The notes under the pieces were generated by a model. That model ran no database searches and had not been told where the DNA came from. It saw nothing but the letters and a program-made list of their open reading frames with translations. Shown here piece after piece: positions 19,057-27,349 of a DNA stretch of 37,638 nt. Position numbers and translations under genes: made by a program. Within the stretch, counting starts at the first letter, position 1, and each line of letters begins with the position of its first letter. This DNA is from Verrucomicrobiota bacterium (GTDB taxonomy: Bacteria; Verrucomicrobiota; Verrucomicrobiia; Chthoniobacterales; JAFAMB01), in contig JAFAZK010000012.1 in the NCBI GenBank assembly GCA_019239825.1, positions 1-37,638 on the forward strand. The letters run 5' to 3'.

Positions 19057-20798
19057 TCTTCCACTTCAGCGCCTTCTCCGGCGAACAATCCTGTCTGATA
19101 CAGCCGGCGATAGATTCCGTTGGCGAACAGTAGCTCATCATGAGTTCCTCGCTCCGCAATCTCGCCTTCGTCCAGCACCAGGATCTGGTCTGCCTGACGG
19201 ATCGTCGACAACCGATGGGCGATCACAAAACTAGTCCGGCCCAATAGCAGGCGTTGCAAAGCCGCCTGAATCTCCCGCTCCGTTTCCGTATCCACGCTGG
19301 CAGTCGCCTCGTCCAGAACCAGAATCGGCGGATCCTTCAAGAGCGCCCGCGCGATAGAAAGCCTCTGCTTCTCGCCTACACTAAGTTTGACTCCGCGTTC
19401 GCCAACTTTCGAGTCTAGTCCTCCTGGCAGTTTCCTCACAAAATCGATCGCAAACGCTGCAGATAGAGCTTCTTCCAGCTCTGCTTCAGAGGCTTTCGGA
19501 TTGCCAAAAAGAAGGTTCTCGCGGATCGTGCCGTTAAACAAGAAAGTCTCCTGCGTAACAAAACCAACGACCTGACGCAGAGTCGCTTTCGACAATTGCC
19601 GGATCGAGCGCTGGTCCACCAGGATCTCGCCTCCTTCGGCATCAAGTTCGTAGAAACGAAGCAGGAGACTAACTAAAGTCGATTTCCCCGCTCCGGTGTG
19701 ACCCACCAAGGCGATCATTTGCCCAGGCGAGGCCGATAACGAGATGTTTCGAAGAGCCAACCGTCCCGGTTCGTAACCAAAGTTGACGTTTCTGTATTCA
19801 ACGGAACCCAATGGGCTAAAATCCGGATCCGGCCCGGATGTCTCCTCCTGAGGCTGATCCAATATTTCGTACAAGCGATCGGCGGCCGCTCTGCTGGCCT
19901 GCAACATTTGATTCAAACTATGAAGCCGGCTGACAGGCTCATAAAGGAAACGCACAAGAATCAGGCTGCCTACCAATTCCCCTACGCCCATCTGCCCATG
20001 TAAAACGGCGTTTCCGCCGAACGCAGTCACGATCACAAGTCCGCATCCAGCCAAAAACTCCATGCTGGGATCATAAATTGCCCAGGCTTTCATCACCACG
20101 AGCGTCGCATCTTTGAGCTTACGGCCGGCGCGGTCGAATCGTTCGTGCTCCGCTGCTTCTCGGGCGTAAGCCTTGATTTGGCGAACGCCGGCCAAGTTGT
20201 CATGTAATAGGGCATTCATGGCCGAGGCCGCTTTCCTTTGACCGGCATAACGGGACTTGGCCGTCACCGTGTACCAGACAGCTCCCGCAACCAGAAAAGG
20301 CACCGGCGTCAGCGCCAACAGACCCAACCACGGCTCCGTCGCAATCAGCATGGCGGACACAATGATGATTTGCAGCAGGGCTACGCTGCCTTGCTCAATT
20401 CCGTCGATAAGGACTCTTTCGACCGCGTTAACATCTTCGAGCACCCGAGTCATGATGTCCCCAGTGGCTTGTTGATCGAACCAAGAGAGAGGCAGTCTTT
20501 GAATGTGGTTATAAAGATCGCTTCTCAGATCGAAGATCACGCGTTGTTCGAATGTATTATTGAGAAGAATCCGCAGACCATTGGCCAGGTTCTGCAGCAC
20601 GAAAGCACCCAATGCCACCAGAGCCAAAGGTAGGATCAATTCGGGATGATTCCCACGCACGCCGTCATCGATGATCCGCTGCGTCACGCCAGGAAAGACC
20701 ACGACGGTGATCGTCGCCAGGATCGCAAACCCAAGGTTCCCTAACCCCAACCACGGGTATCGGCGCAAATAACGGAAAACACGAAAGATCGTCGGCAT
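19041..20798 (-). CDS. MsbA-type ABC exporter (fused permease-ATPase)
   Basis: This 585-residue half-transporter has a six-span type IV ABC membrane domain (about residues 15-300) fused to a nucleotide-binding domain. Walker A is GHTGAGKST, the Q-loop is FVTQETFLFNGTIRENLLFG, the signature is the variant LSVGEKQR, Walker B is ILVLDEATASVD, and the H-loop is VIAHRLSTI. It works as a homodimer or heterodimer. MsbA-like lipid or lipopolysaccharide flippases and drug exporters share this design, so the substrate is open. The last few codons are made from a heptamer repeat. Upstream (20799-21054) lies a 16-bp palindrome that could be an operator. Confidence 0.92.
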   Translation of the reverse strand: MPTIFRVFRYLRRYPWLGLGNLGFAILATITVVVFPGVTQRIIDDGVRGNHPELILPLALVALGAFVLQNLANGLRILLNNTFEQRVIFDLRSDLYNHIQRLPLSWFDQQATGDIMTRVLEDVNAVERVLIDGIEQGSVALLQIIIVSAMLIATEPWLGLLALTPVPFLVAGAVWYTVTAKSRYAGQRKAASAMNALLHDNLAGVRQIKAYAREAAEHERFDRAGRKLKDATLVVMKAWAIYDPSMEFLAGCGLVIVTAFGGNAVLHGQMGVGELVGSLILVRFLYEPVSRLHSLNQMLQASRAAADRLYEILDQPQEETSGPDPDFSPLGSVEYRNVNFGYEPGRLALRNISLSASPGQMIALVGHTGAGKSTLVSLLLRFYELDAEGGEILVDQRSIRQLSKATLRQVVGFVTQETFLFNGTIRENLLFGNPKASEAELEEALSAAFAIDFVRKLPGGLDSKVGERGVKLSVGEKQRLSIARALLKDPPILVLDEATASVDTETEREIQAALQRLLLGRTSFVIAHRLSTIRQADQILVLDEGEIAERGTHDELLFANGIYRRLYQTGLFAGEGAEVEDVIGD

Positions 20799-20873
20799 TC
20801 GAACTATTTTCTACTAACCGGATCTGAGATTCGAGCAACCGGAAACGCGTTTCCCGTTCAACCCATCGGACGG

Positions 20874-21048
20874 TTTCACCACAGAGACACAGAGAACACT
20901 AAGTTCAGATTCGTTCATGTTTGGTTCCAATTGAATAAAAGCCGCACAAAAAGTAGCCGATTGTTGCAACAATCAGAAAGCGATCCGAAGTGTCACCAGC
21001 ATCAGCTAAAGTCTTAGCATCCCTACCTCTGTGTTCTCTGTGGTGAAA
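20874..21048. repeat. Octamer microrepeat inverted pair
   Basis: CACAGAGA repeats in 8-bp phase at 20880 and 20888. Segment 20874-20894 pairs with 21027-21048 with one single-base gap. The arms enclose 132 bp between the ABC exporter gene start and the rluE-like gene end. Confidence 0.65.
20959..20974. promoter_or_regulatory. Perfect 16-bp palindrome, candidate operator
   Basis: GATTGTTGCAACAATC is a perfect dyad with no spacer, about 160 bp upstream of the ABC exporter start on the minus strand and downstream of the rluE-like gene. Such dyads are typical binding sites for dimeric repressors. No regulator gene is adjacent, so the binding protein is unknown. Confidence 0.45.
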
Positions 21049-21054
21049 TTAGCT

Positions 21055-21621
21055 TTATCGGCCCAGAACTAATCTCTCCTCTGGCTCCTCGACGGTTCGC
21101 CACTCTCCTGGGTTCAAATCCCTCATGACTAGGCTGGCGATTCGAACCCGGATCAGACGGAGCGTGGGATAGCCGACAGCAGCGGTCATTCGGCGAACCT
21201 GCCGGTTCTTCCCTTCCGTCAGCACGATACTCAGCCAACTGTCCGGCACGGTCTTCCGGAATCGGATGGGGGGATCCCTCGGCCAGATCGGCGGCGCTGG
21301 ATTCAGCCGGCTAACCCGGCACGGCAACGTCCTTCGCCCTTGAATCAAAACTCCCGCTTCTAACCGCCGAAGCTCTTTCGTGCCCGGCAAGCCCTCCACT
21401 TGCACCCAATATTCCCGCTCATGACCGTGCTCAGGGTCCAAAATCCGCGCGTTCCACCGAGCCTCGTCACTCAGCAACAAGAGTCCCTCTGAGTCTGCAT
21501 CCAGTCTTCCGATCGGGTAAACAGCCGAAGGAAACCCGAAACTGGCCAAGGTGGGGCGATTTGAACCGTCCGAGGTAAATTGTGAGATTACGCCAAAAGG
21601 CTTGTGGAAGGCGATCAACAC
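21055..21621 (-). CDS. 23S rRNA pseudouridine synthase, RluE type
   Basis: This small (188-residue) RsuA/RluB/E/F-family enzyme converts a uridine in rRNA to pseudouridine. The catalytic-Asp motif is GRLDADSEGLLLLS, and the C-terminal EGKNRQVRRMTAAVGYPTLRLIRVRI motif is typical. There is no N-terminal S4 domain, and the opening LIAFHKPFGVISQFTSDG closely follows the RluE pattern, which makes RluE (E. coli target U2457) more likely than RsuA or RluB. The start used is GTG at 21621. A TTG three bases on is an alternative, and no good ribosome-binding site is visible for either. Confidence 0.87.
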   Translation of the reverse strand: MLIAFHKPFGVISQFTSDGSNRPTLASFGFPSAVYPIGRLDADSEGLLLLSDEARWNARILDPEHGHEREYWVQVEGLPGTKELRRLEAGVLIQGRRTLPCRVSRLNPAPPIWPRDPPIRFRKTVPDSWLSIVLTEGKNRQVRRMTAAVGYPTLRLIRVRIASLVMRDLNPGEWRTVEEPEERLVLGR

Positions 21622-21759
21622 GGATGAAAGGAGTTCGAGGAGTCCGAGAATGAAATCTATCAGTCACCCAGCCGGCAAGCTTGGGAGCGGTAAGCACCTC
21701 GGTGATGGCATTGCCTTGGCCCGTATCTTGACCCGCATTAGCAAACCTCGGATGAAGAA

Positions 21760-21809
21760 ATACTGATTACTGATTACCGTTTTACTGATTACTAATCACT
21801 GGTTACTGA
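21760..21809. repeat. Heptamer microrepeat (TTACTGA type)
   Basis: TTACTGA-like units recur in 7-bp phase with a single 1-bp slip near 21781. The units TGATTA and TAATCA within it are complementary, so the tract can fold on itself. It lies 25 bp upstream of the hrpB start. Confidence 0.65.
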
Positions 21810-21834
21810 AATATGGGCCATTCCGGGCCTCCAA

Positions 21835-24357
21835 ATGGACATTGCATTACCAATTTTCGAGCTCGAAGACAGGATCGTCGAAGCTCTAGCGAAAACTCCT
21901 CGGTTGATCCTACAGGCGCCTACCGGCTCGGGCAAATCGACTCAGGTGCCGCAGATCCTGCTCGACCACGGCTTAGCTGGCGATGGCCAAATCGTCGTAC
22001 TTCAGCCGAGACGGTTGCCGACTCGATTGCTTGCCGCTCGAATCGCCGAAGAACGCGGAGCGATCTTGGGTGAAGAGGTGGGCTATCAGATTCGTTTGGA
22101 TAATGTTGCTTCACCAGCTACCAGGATCCGTTTTGTTACAGAGGGCGTCTTACTCCGGCAAATGGTGAGTAATCGCCGCCTGGCCGGAATCTCGATCATC
22201 ATCTTTGATGAGTTTCACGAGCGCCATCTTTATAGCGATATTGCGCTCGCTCGGGCTCTTGAGATTCAGGAGAGCTATCGCCCGGATCTAAAGTTGGTGG
22301 TGATGTCGGCCACCCTCGAGACCGTACAGCTGCAAGCTTACCTAAATCCGAGCACACTTTTGACCTCAGCGGGACGCACATTCCCGGTCGAGATTGAATA
22401 CCTCAAGCGTCAAGTGGTGGACGAACCGCCGTGGGAACTTGCTGTCGACGCGCTCCAACAAGCGGATCAGGATGACGGCGACGTGCTCGTCTTTATGCCA
22501 GGGGCGTACGAGATCGCTCGAACGATCGAGGAGATCAAGCGCTCTCGATTCGACGGCGTGGTGTTGCCATTGCACGGTGATCTATCGCCTCGCTCCCAAG
22601 ACGCAGCGGTCGCTACCTACGAGAAGCGTAAGGTCGTCGTTTCAACCAATGTTGCCGAAACCTCCCTCACCATCGACGGGGTTACTTTGGTCATCGACAG
22701 CGGCCTAGCGAAGATCGCCAAGTACGACCCCCATCGCGGCATCAACACTTTGATTCCGGAGAAAATTAGCCGGGCATCGGCCGATCAACGCGCGGGCCGA
22801 GCGGGACGAACCGCCCCGGGCCGTTGTATCCGGCTGTGGTCTGAACGGGATCAGCTCAACCGACGGCCGCAGGACCTGCCGGAGGTGAAACGGCTGGATT
22901 TAGCGGAAGTGATTCTCAATCTAAAGGCAGCCGGTGTATCGGACATCGACCGGTTCCGCTGGCTGGAACACCCCGATGCGCGATCGTTGGCGCGAGCGAT
23001 AGAACTGCTCGCCGATCTGGGCGCGATTGACCGCCACACCGAAGAAATTACCCCTTTGGGCTCGCGCATGCTCTCCTTTCCAGTACATCCGCGCTACTCC
23101 CGAATGCTGCTCATGGCCGATGAGCTGGGCTGCGTTTCTACCGTTGCTTTAATCGCCGCTCTCACTCAAGAACGTTATCTTCTACGCCGGGCGGAGAACA
23201 AACAGATGGAGCACGACCGCGAGCTGTTGTTGGGCGGTGAGGCCGAATCGGATTTCTTCGTATTGATACGCGCATGGCTCTACGCGAATCAACATGGGGC
23301 CGAACAAGCCAAACGACTTGGGATCCGCTACTCGATCTCTCAGCAGGTAGGACGGCTCTTCGATCAATTTCTCGATATTGCCAAGGCAGAGCGTTTGGAC
23401 ATTTCAAGGCCCCCCGATGACTTCAATGCAGAGTCACTGGGTAAGTGCCTGTTGGTCGGTTTCTCTGATCATCTAAGCCGGCGGGTCGATGCCGGGACAT
23501 TACGATGCGACCTGGTCCACAACCGGCGGGGCGTTCTTGCCCGCGAAAGCGTGGTTCACAAGAGCCCGCTTTTTGTAGCGGCTGAAATCCGAGAGATCCA
23601 AGCGCGAGATGAAGAGTTTCTGATTCTGCTGTCTCTGGCAACGGCGGTGAGAGAAGAATGGTTGCGCGAACTTTATCCGGAAGATTTTCAGGAAACTCAC
23701 ACCGAGTATTACGACCCGGCTCTACGTCGAGTAGTGGGTCGCACCGACCAGATTTTCCGCGATCTCGTGCTCCACAGCCGCAAGACCGACCCTCGCGGCG
23801 GCGACCTGACTCTGTCAGCCCTCGCGGCGGAGGTTATCAACGGGCGTTGTCCGTTGGACCATTGGGATCATGAGGTTGAGCAGTGGATAACGCGGGTTAA
23901 TTGCCTGCACGATTGGTGTCCGGAATTGGAATTGCCAGAGATCGATCAGGAAGCTCGCAGCTATTTGATTACTCAGATTTGCGAGGGCGCTATCAGCTAT
24001 CGCGAAATCAAAGACCGCCCGGTTTGGCCGGTGCTCAAAGCCTGGTTAGCAGCGTCAAAACTACCTTTAGTTGATCGTTTGGCGCCGGCGAGATTCGAGC
24101 TTCCCGGCGGCAAACGCCTCAAGCTGTCCTATACGCGAGGTCAACCGCCGGTTTTGTCAGCCAGAATCCAGGACCTTTACGGCGTCGAAGAATCTCTAAA
24201 AGTGTGTTCCGGACGAGTTTCAGTACTTATCCACGTGCTCGCTCCGAACAATCGTCCCATTCAAATCACCCAGGAACTCACGACGTTTTGGCGGGAGGCG
24301 TATCCCAAATTGAAACTGGAGTTGCAGCGCAAATATCCAAAGCACGAATGGCGCTAG
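21835..24357 (+). CDS. hrpB: ATP-dependent helicase HrpB
   Basis: HrpB is a DEAH-family helicase of unclear cellular role, mostly bacterial. The 840-residue protein has motif I APTGSGKS (residues 28-35), motif II DEFH (125-128), SAT in VVMSATLET, and the motif VI region with QRAGRAGRTAPGRCIRLW. After the helicase core and HA2 region comes the HrpB C-terminal domain, with YTRGQPPVLSARIQDLYG and a terminal PKHEWR that matches the family's PxHxW ending. Family length is about 800-850. The ATG at 21835 has no strong ribosome-binding site. The upstream ATG at 21813 is out of frame. Confidence 0.95.
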   Translation: MDIALPIFELEDRIVEALAKTPRLILQAPTGSGKSTQVPQILLDHGLAGDGQIVVLQPRRLPTRLLAARIAEERGAILGEEVGYQIRLDNVASPATRIRFVTEGVLLRQMVSNRRLAGISIIIFDEFHERHLYSDIALARALEIQESYRPDLKLVVMSATLETVQLQAYLNPSTLLTSAGRTFPVEIEYLKRQVVDEPPWELAVDALQQADQDDGDVLVFMPGAYEIARTIEEIKRSRFDGVVLPLHGDLSPRSQDAAVATYEKRKVVVSTNVAETSLTIDGVTLVIDSGLAKIAKYDPHRGINTLIPEKISRASADQRAGRAGRTAPGRCIRLWSERDQLNRRPQDLPEVKRLDLAEVILNLKAAGVSDIDRFRWLEHPDARSLARAIELLADLGAIDRHTEEITPLGSRMLSFPVHPRYSRMLLMADELGCVSTVALIAALTQERYLLRRAENKQMEHDRELLLGGEAESDFFVLIRAWLYANQHGAEQAKRLGIRYSISQQVGRLFDQFLDIAKAERLDISRPPDDFNAESLGKCLLVGFSDHLSRRVDAGTLRCDLVHNRRGVLARESVVHKSPLFVAAEIREIQARDEEFLILLSLATAVREEWLRELYPEDFQETHTEYYDPALRRVVGRTDQIFRDLVLHSRKTDPRGGDLTLSALAAEVINGRCPLDHWDHEVEQWITRVNCLHDWCPELELPEIDQEARSYLITQICEGAISYREIKDRPVWPVLKAWLAASKLPLVDRLAPARFELPGGKRLKLSYTRGQPPVLSARIQDLYGVEESLKVCSGRVSVLIHVLAPNNRPIQITQELTTFWREAYPKLKLELQRKYPKHEWR

Positions 24358-24385
24358 CGCCGCTGCCGTCATAGGCAGCGCGCTA
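24355..24385 (+). terminator. Hairpin at the hrpB stop codon
   Basis: TAGCGCCGCTGCC pairs with GGCAGCGCGCTA around a 6-nt loop (GTCATA), giving 12 pairs with one bulged C. The stem begins at the stop codon itself. There is no T-run after it. Confidence 0.5.
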
Positions 24386-24413
24386 TGACAGATGACAAAT
24401 TACAGATTCGGGT

Positions 24414-24967
24414 GAGCTCGCCCAGCGCCTGGAGGGGAGCCGCTTTTGACCGCTGAGAGGCACCTGGCACGATCTCGCCAAAAATCATAGTGCTACCCAA
24501 CGTGGTGTAGCAAGCGGCTCCCGGGAACGTCTCTACGTGTGAATTTGGCCAACCTGCGTTCGACCGTTCGGATCAAATCAACACACCGCAAATCGCGCGC
24601 GATCTCACCCAGCGCCTGGAGGGGAGCCGCTTTTGACCGCCGAGAGGCTCCTGACATGATATCGCCAAAAATCATAGTGCTACCCAGCGTCGCGCAGCAG
24701 GCGGCTCCCGGAAACGTCTCTACGCGTGAATTTGGCCAAGCTGCGTTCGACTGTTCGGATCAAATCAACACACCGCAAATCGCGCGCGATCTCGCCCAGC
24801 GCCTGGAGGAGAGCCGCTTTTAACCGCCGAGAGGCTCCTGACATGATATCGCCAAAAATCATTGTGCTACCCAACGTCGTGCAGCAGGCGGCTCCCGGAA
24901 ACGTCTGCACGTGTGAATTTGGCCAAGCTGCGTTCGACCGTTCGGATCAAATCAAGACACTGCAGAT
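24414..24967 (+). repeat. Tandem repeat, 187-bp period, three copies
   Basis: Units start at 24414, 24601 and 24788 with a constant 187-bp period. The third copy decays near 24967. The copies differ by scattered substitutions and no indels. Each unit holds one plus-oriented and one minus-oriented GGGAGCCGC core. Open frames crossing the units give near-identical peptides and are artefacts of the repeat. Confidence 0.9.
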
Positions 24968-25085
24968 AGTGGCGACATCAAGAGACGTTAACGGGAGCCG
25001 CCCGCCAAACGCGCTGACCACTGGCAAACGCAACGTTTCAAAAACGCGAATTTAAAACTAGGACGGTCAAAAGCGTCTCCCCTCC
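24431..25085 (+). repeat. Nested palindromic element, copy C (seven segments)
   Basis: Eight GGGAGCCGC-type cores alternate in orientation from 24431 to 25085, giving seven blocks of about 93-94 bp. The final segment (24992-25085) has a right outer arm ending CTCCCCTCC like the other copies. This is the largest of the five loci and fills most of the 794-bp gap between hrpB and the TPR protein gene. Confidence 0.8.
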
Positions 25086-25151
25086 AGGCGGCTTTGGGTG
25101 AGCTCACACCACCAATCAGTCATCTGTCATTCCCAGCGATGCTTCAACGCA

Positions 25152-25994
25152 TCATTTGGAATCTTCCGTCCACGGCTTGCTAGCCTGGTAATACACCAAG
25201 CGCCGTTGAAACTGCGGGATGTCATCTGCCTCGCCGGCCAGAATCGCTTTGCCTTCCCAGCGCTGCGCAGAAGCGAAATCGCCTTGGGCTGCGTATGCCG
25301 CTGCTAAAACGTCCAGAACGCTCGCATCTTTTTCGTGCGCTAGTTTGGATGCTTCGGTTGCCAGCTGCATTGCTGCCGCGGGATTATGGATCCTCGGATC
25401 TTTTGTTGTAGCGTACAGCCAGGCCGCACCGGCTCGGCTATAAGGATCTTTCGAGTCGCTTTTGGCCGCCTCGAGAAACGTATTAACCGCGTCCGCCTTT
25501 TTACCCAGCCGGCTCTGGGCATTCGCTTTCAGAATCTGCAGCTGACAAACATTCAACCGGTTGGCATCTCCGTTGTTGGTCTGCAACGCATGGTCAACTG
25601 CGTCAATCACATCTTTATGCCGATTCAAGTTCGCCGCCGCGGCTGCGCGCGCCGCGTATAACCACCAACGTTCCGGATGCTGTTTTACAGCCTTGGTTGC
25701 AAAATTGTACGCGTCTTTCCACAGACCATTTTCGCAGTACACTCCGAACTCACTCGCCTCCGCTCTTTCCTCAGGCGTGAATTTATGGCCCGGCGGAAAA
25801 ATCTCGTCAAAGCTTTGATTGGGAGCAGGTCCCTGGCCTTTCCGCGCGATCCGATGCTTCGATAAGCGATGCATCTTCGCGGCCTGGCTCTTTTTCGATT
25901 TTTGGGTACTCGATGAAGCCGACGCCTCCGAGACTGCGCTCAGAAGGCACATCGTCAGCAAAAAAAATCCTGTAATTCTAGAAACAAATCTCAC
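25152..25994 (-). CDS. Secreted TPR-repeat protein
   Basis: The 280-residue product has a signal peptide (FFLLTMCLLSAVSEASASS) and a basic Lys/Ser/Arg-rich stretch (about 30-52). A series of helical repeats from about residue 80 reads as tetratricopeptide repeats (for example WKDAYNFATKAVKQHPERWWLYAARAAAAANL and ADAVNTFLEAAKSDSKDPYSRAGAAWLY in part). TPR domains mediate protein contacts, here most likely in the periplasm. The start is GTG at 25994 with GGA nearby. No specific function can be assigned. It is divergent from the ADP-ribosylglycohydrolase-like gene across 184 bp. Confidence 0.75.
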   Translation of the reverse strand: MRFVSRITGFFLLTMCLLSAVSEASASSSTQKSKKSQAAKMHRLSKHRIARKGQGPAPNQSFDEIFPPGHKFTPEERAEASEFGVYCENGLWKDAYNFATKAVKQHPERWWLYAARAAAAANLNRHKDVIDAVDHALQTNNGDANRLNVCQLQILKANAQSRLGKKADAVNTFLEAAKSDSKDPYSRAGAAWLYATTKDPRIHNPAAAMQLATEASKLAHEKDASVLDVLAAAYAAQGDFASAQRWEGKAILAGEADDIPQFQRRLVYYQASKPWTEDSK

Positions 25995-26178
25995 TTTTCC
26001 AGCTTTGAATCCGTAAATCTCTCACCCCGATCTCGAAGTTTTACAACCTGCCTCTGAGAGAGTTTTGTTATCGCTCTAATCGACTAAACGCCCGAGAAAT
26101 CTGCCGCAGACCTAAGCAGACGTCACGATTTTTTGGTTTTTTCTTTTTCGCCTGCATATTGTACCAAATCTCCTCACT

Positions 26179-27171
26179 ATGATTGCGGGAACTTCAAGCC
26201 GCGACGTAACGGTTCAAGATCGTCTTCGCGGCGCAGTTTGGGGCCAATTCGTTGGTGACGCTGCCGCCCTGGGCACACATTGGATTTACGATCTGCAAGA
26301 GCTATCAGCTCAATTTCCAGGCGGAGTTGTTGGTTTCGAAAGTCCTCGAGGCGGACACTATCACGAAGGTCGGAAACCTGGTGACCAGACCCATTATGGG
26401 GACGGCGCCTTGGTCCTGCTCGAATCGATAGCCGACGTTGGAGGCTTCGATGCTCGTGCTTACGGGAAGCGATATGTCGACACGTTCGGGTCACCCAATT
26501 ACCGAGGTTATCTGGACAAAGCGACTCAGGGCACTTTGGAGAATTATCGACGGTTCTGTGAAATTAACCCTCCCGACCGTTATGGTTTCCAAGAAGGCGC
26601 TGACGACGACCAACTCGCGAATGCGTCGCGGCTCGCCAGCCTGGTGACGCGTTACTGGCGGGAGCCCAACCTGCCGGACCTGGTGGAAGTAGCGACCAAG
26701 GTTTGTCAGAACAACCCGACCGCGATCGGGTACATGAAATTTAACGGTCTGTTCTTGGTAGAGCTTTTGTTCGGCAGGGACATTCATCGGGCGCTGAACA
26801 ATGCTCAATTCAGACTAGATTTCGTGGCTCCTGCTCTCAGCCAGGAGATCCGCCAGAAAATACAACAAGCGCTCGGTGAAACATTTGAAGAAGTAACGGA
26901 AGCGACCTTGACGTTCGGACAGGCTTGCCCGCTACCTCAAAGCTTTCCATCGGCACTCCATGCCTTCTTAAAGCACAGCGACGATTTCGAAACTGCGATC
27001 CTTGCAACTCTACGTGCTGGCGGCGACAACGCGGGACGCGCCGCGATGCTCGGCGCCTGGCTGGGCGCACATCTCGGCATCGAGGCCATCCCAAAAGATT
27101 GGCGCTCCAAGCTTACCGCTGAGTCGCGTATCTCGGCAGCACTGCATAGGATATTGCTCGACGAAAACTAA
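26179..27171 (+). CDS. ADP-ribosylglycohydrolase-superfamily protein
   Basis: The 330-residue all-helical protein matches the ADP-ribosyl-glycohydrolase/J1-crystallin fold. An N-terminal DRLRGAVWGQFVGDAAALGTHWIYD segment contains the GD motif. A C-terminal GGDNAGRAAMLGAWLGAHLG aligns with the metal-binding region. The canonical TDDT metal motif appears as HYGDGALVLLES, and the usual GGDTDT is GGDNAGR, so the two-metal site looks altered. It may act on a different substrate or be catalytically weak. It is isolated, with a divergent TPR gene upstream and a convergent helicase gene downstream. Confidence 0.75.
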   Translation: MIAGTSSRDVTVQDRLRGAVWGQFVGDAAALGTHWIYDLQELSAQFPGGVVGFESPRGGHYHEGRKPGDQTHYGDGALVLLESIADVGGFDARAYGKRYVDTFGSPNYRGYLDKATQGTLENYRRFCEINPPDRYGFQEGADDDQLANASRLASLVTRYWREPNLPDLVEVATKVCQNNPTAIGYMKFNGLFLVELLFGRDIHRALNNAQFRLDFVAPALSQEIRQKIQQALGETFEEVTEATLTFGQACPLPQSFPSALHAFLKHSDDFETAILATLRAGGDNAGRAAMLGAWLGAHLGIEAIPKDWRSKLTAESRISAALHRILLDEN

Positions 27172-27183
27172 GGGCGAGCGATC

Positions 27184-27271
27184 AGCTGCCTGCGGGAGCG
27201 CCAAACGGATAGGACCTACAGGACTTAAGTGGCTTATAGGACAGCAGTGCGAAGCTGCCTAAGGGAGCACC
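27184..27271. repeat. Nonamer microrepeat with flanking direct repeats
   Basis: ATAGGACCT-type 9-mers run in exact 9-bp phase from 27209 to 27244 (four units). They are flanked by a direct repeat AGCTGCCTNNGGGAGCNCC near 27184 and 27253. Further on, a short TTTTTCA/CTTTTCA 7-mer tract lies at 27285-27305. Confidence 0.6.
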
Positions 27272-27349
27272 GATCGTAAGCCGCTTTTTCACTTTTCACC
27301 TTCCGCGCTGCGTTCCCGGCGCTCACGGCGTTGCCGCTCGTTGTCAGCC

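Larger units (their letters stand above)
24385..25133. repeat. Heptamer tracts bracketing array C
   Basis: A left tract of ATGACAG/ATGACAA 7-mers (24385-24412) and a right tract (25113-25133) flank the nested array. ATGACAGATGAC at 24385-24396 is the exact complement of 25119-25130. Confidence 0.7.

Noticed and set aside
24539..25055. Repeated open frames giving near-identical peptides in array C
   Set aside because: They arise because the 187-bp DNA unit repeats. The substitution pattern shows no sign of protein-level constraint that I can see.
24431..25085. CRISPR array
   Set aside because: The repeats alternate in orientation, the intervals between cores are themselves repeated rather than unique, and there are no cas genes.
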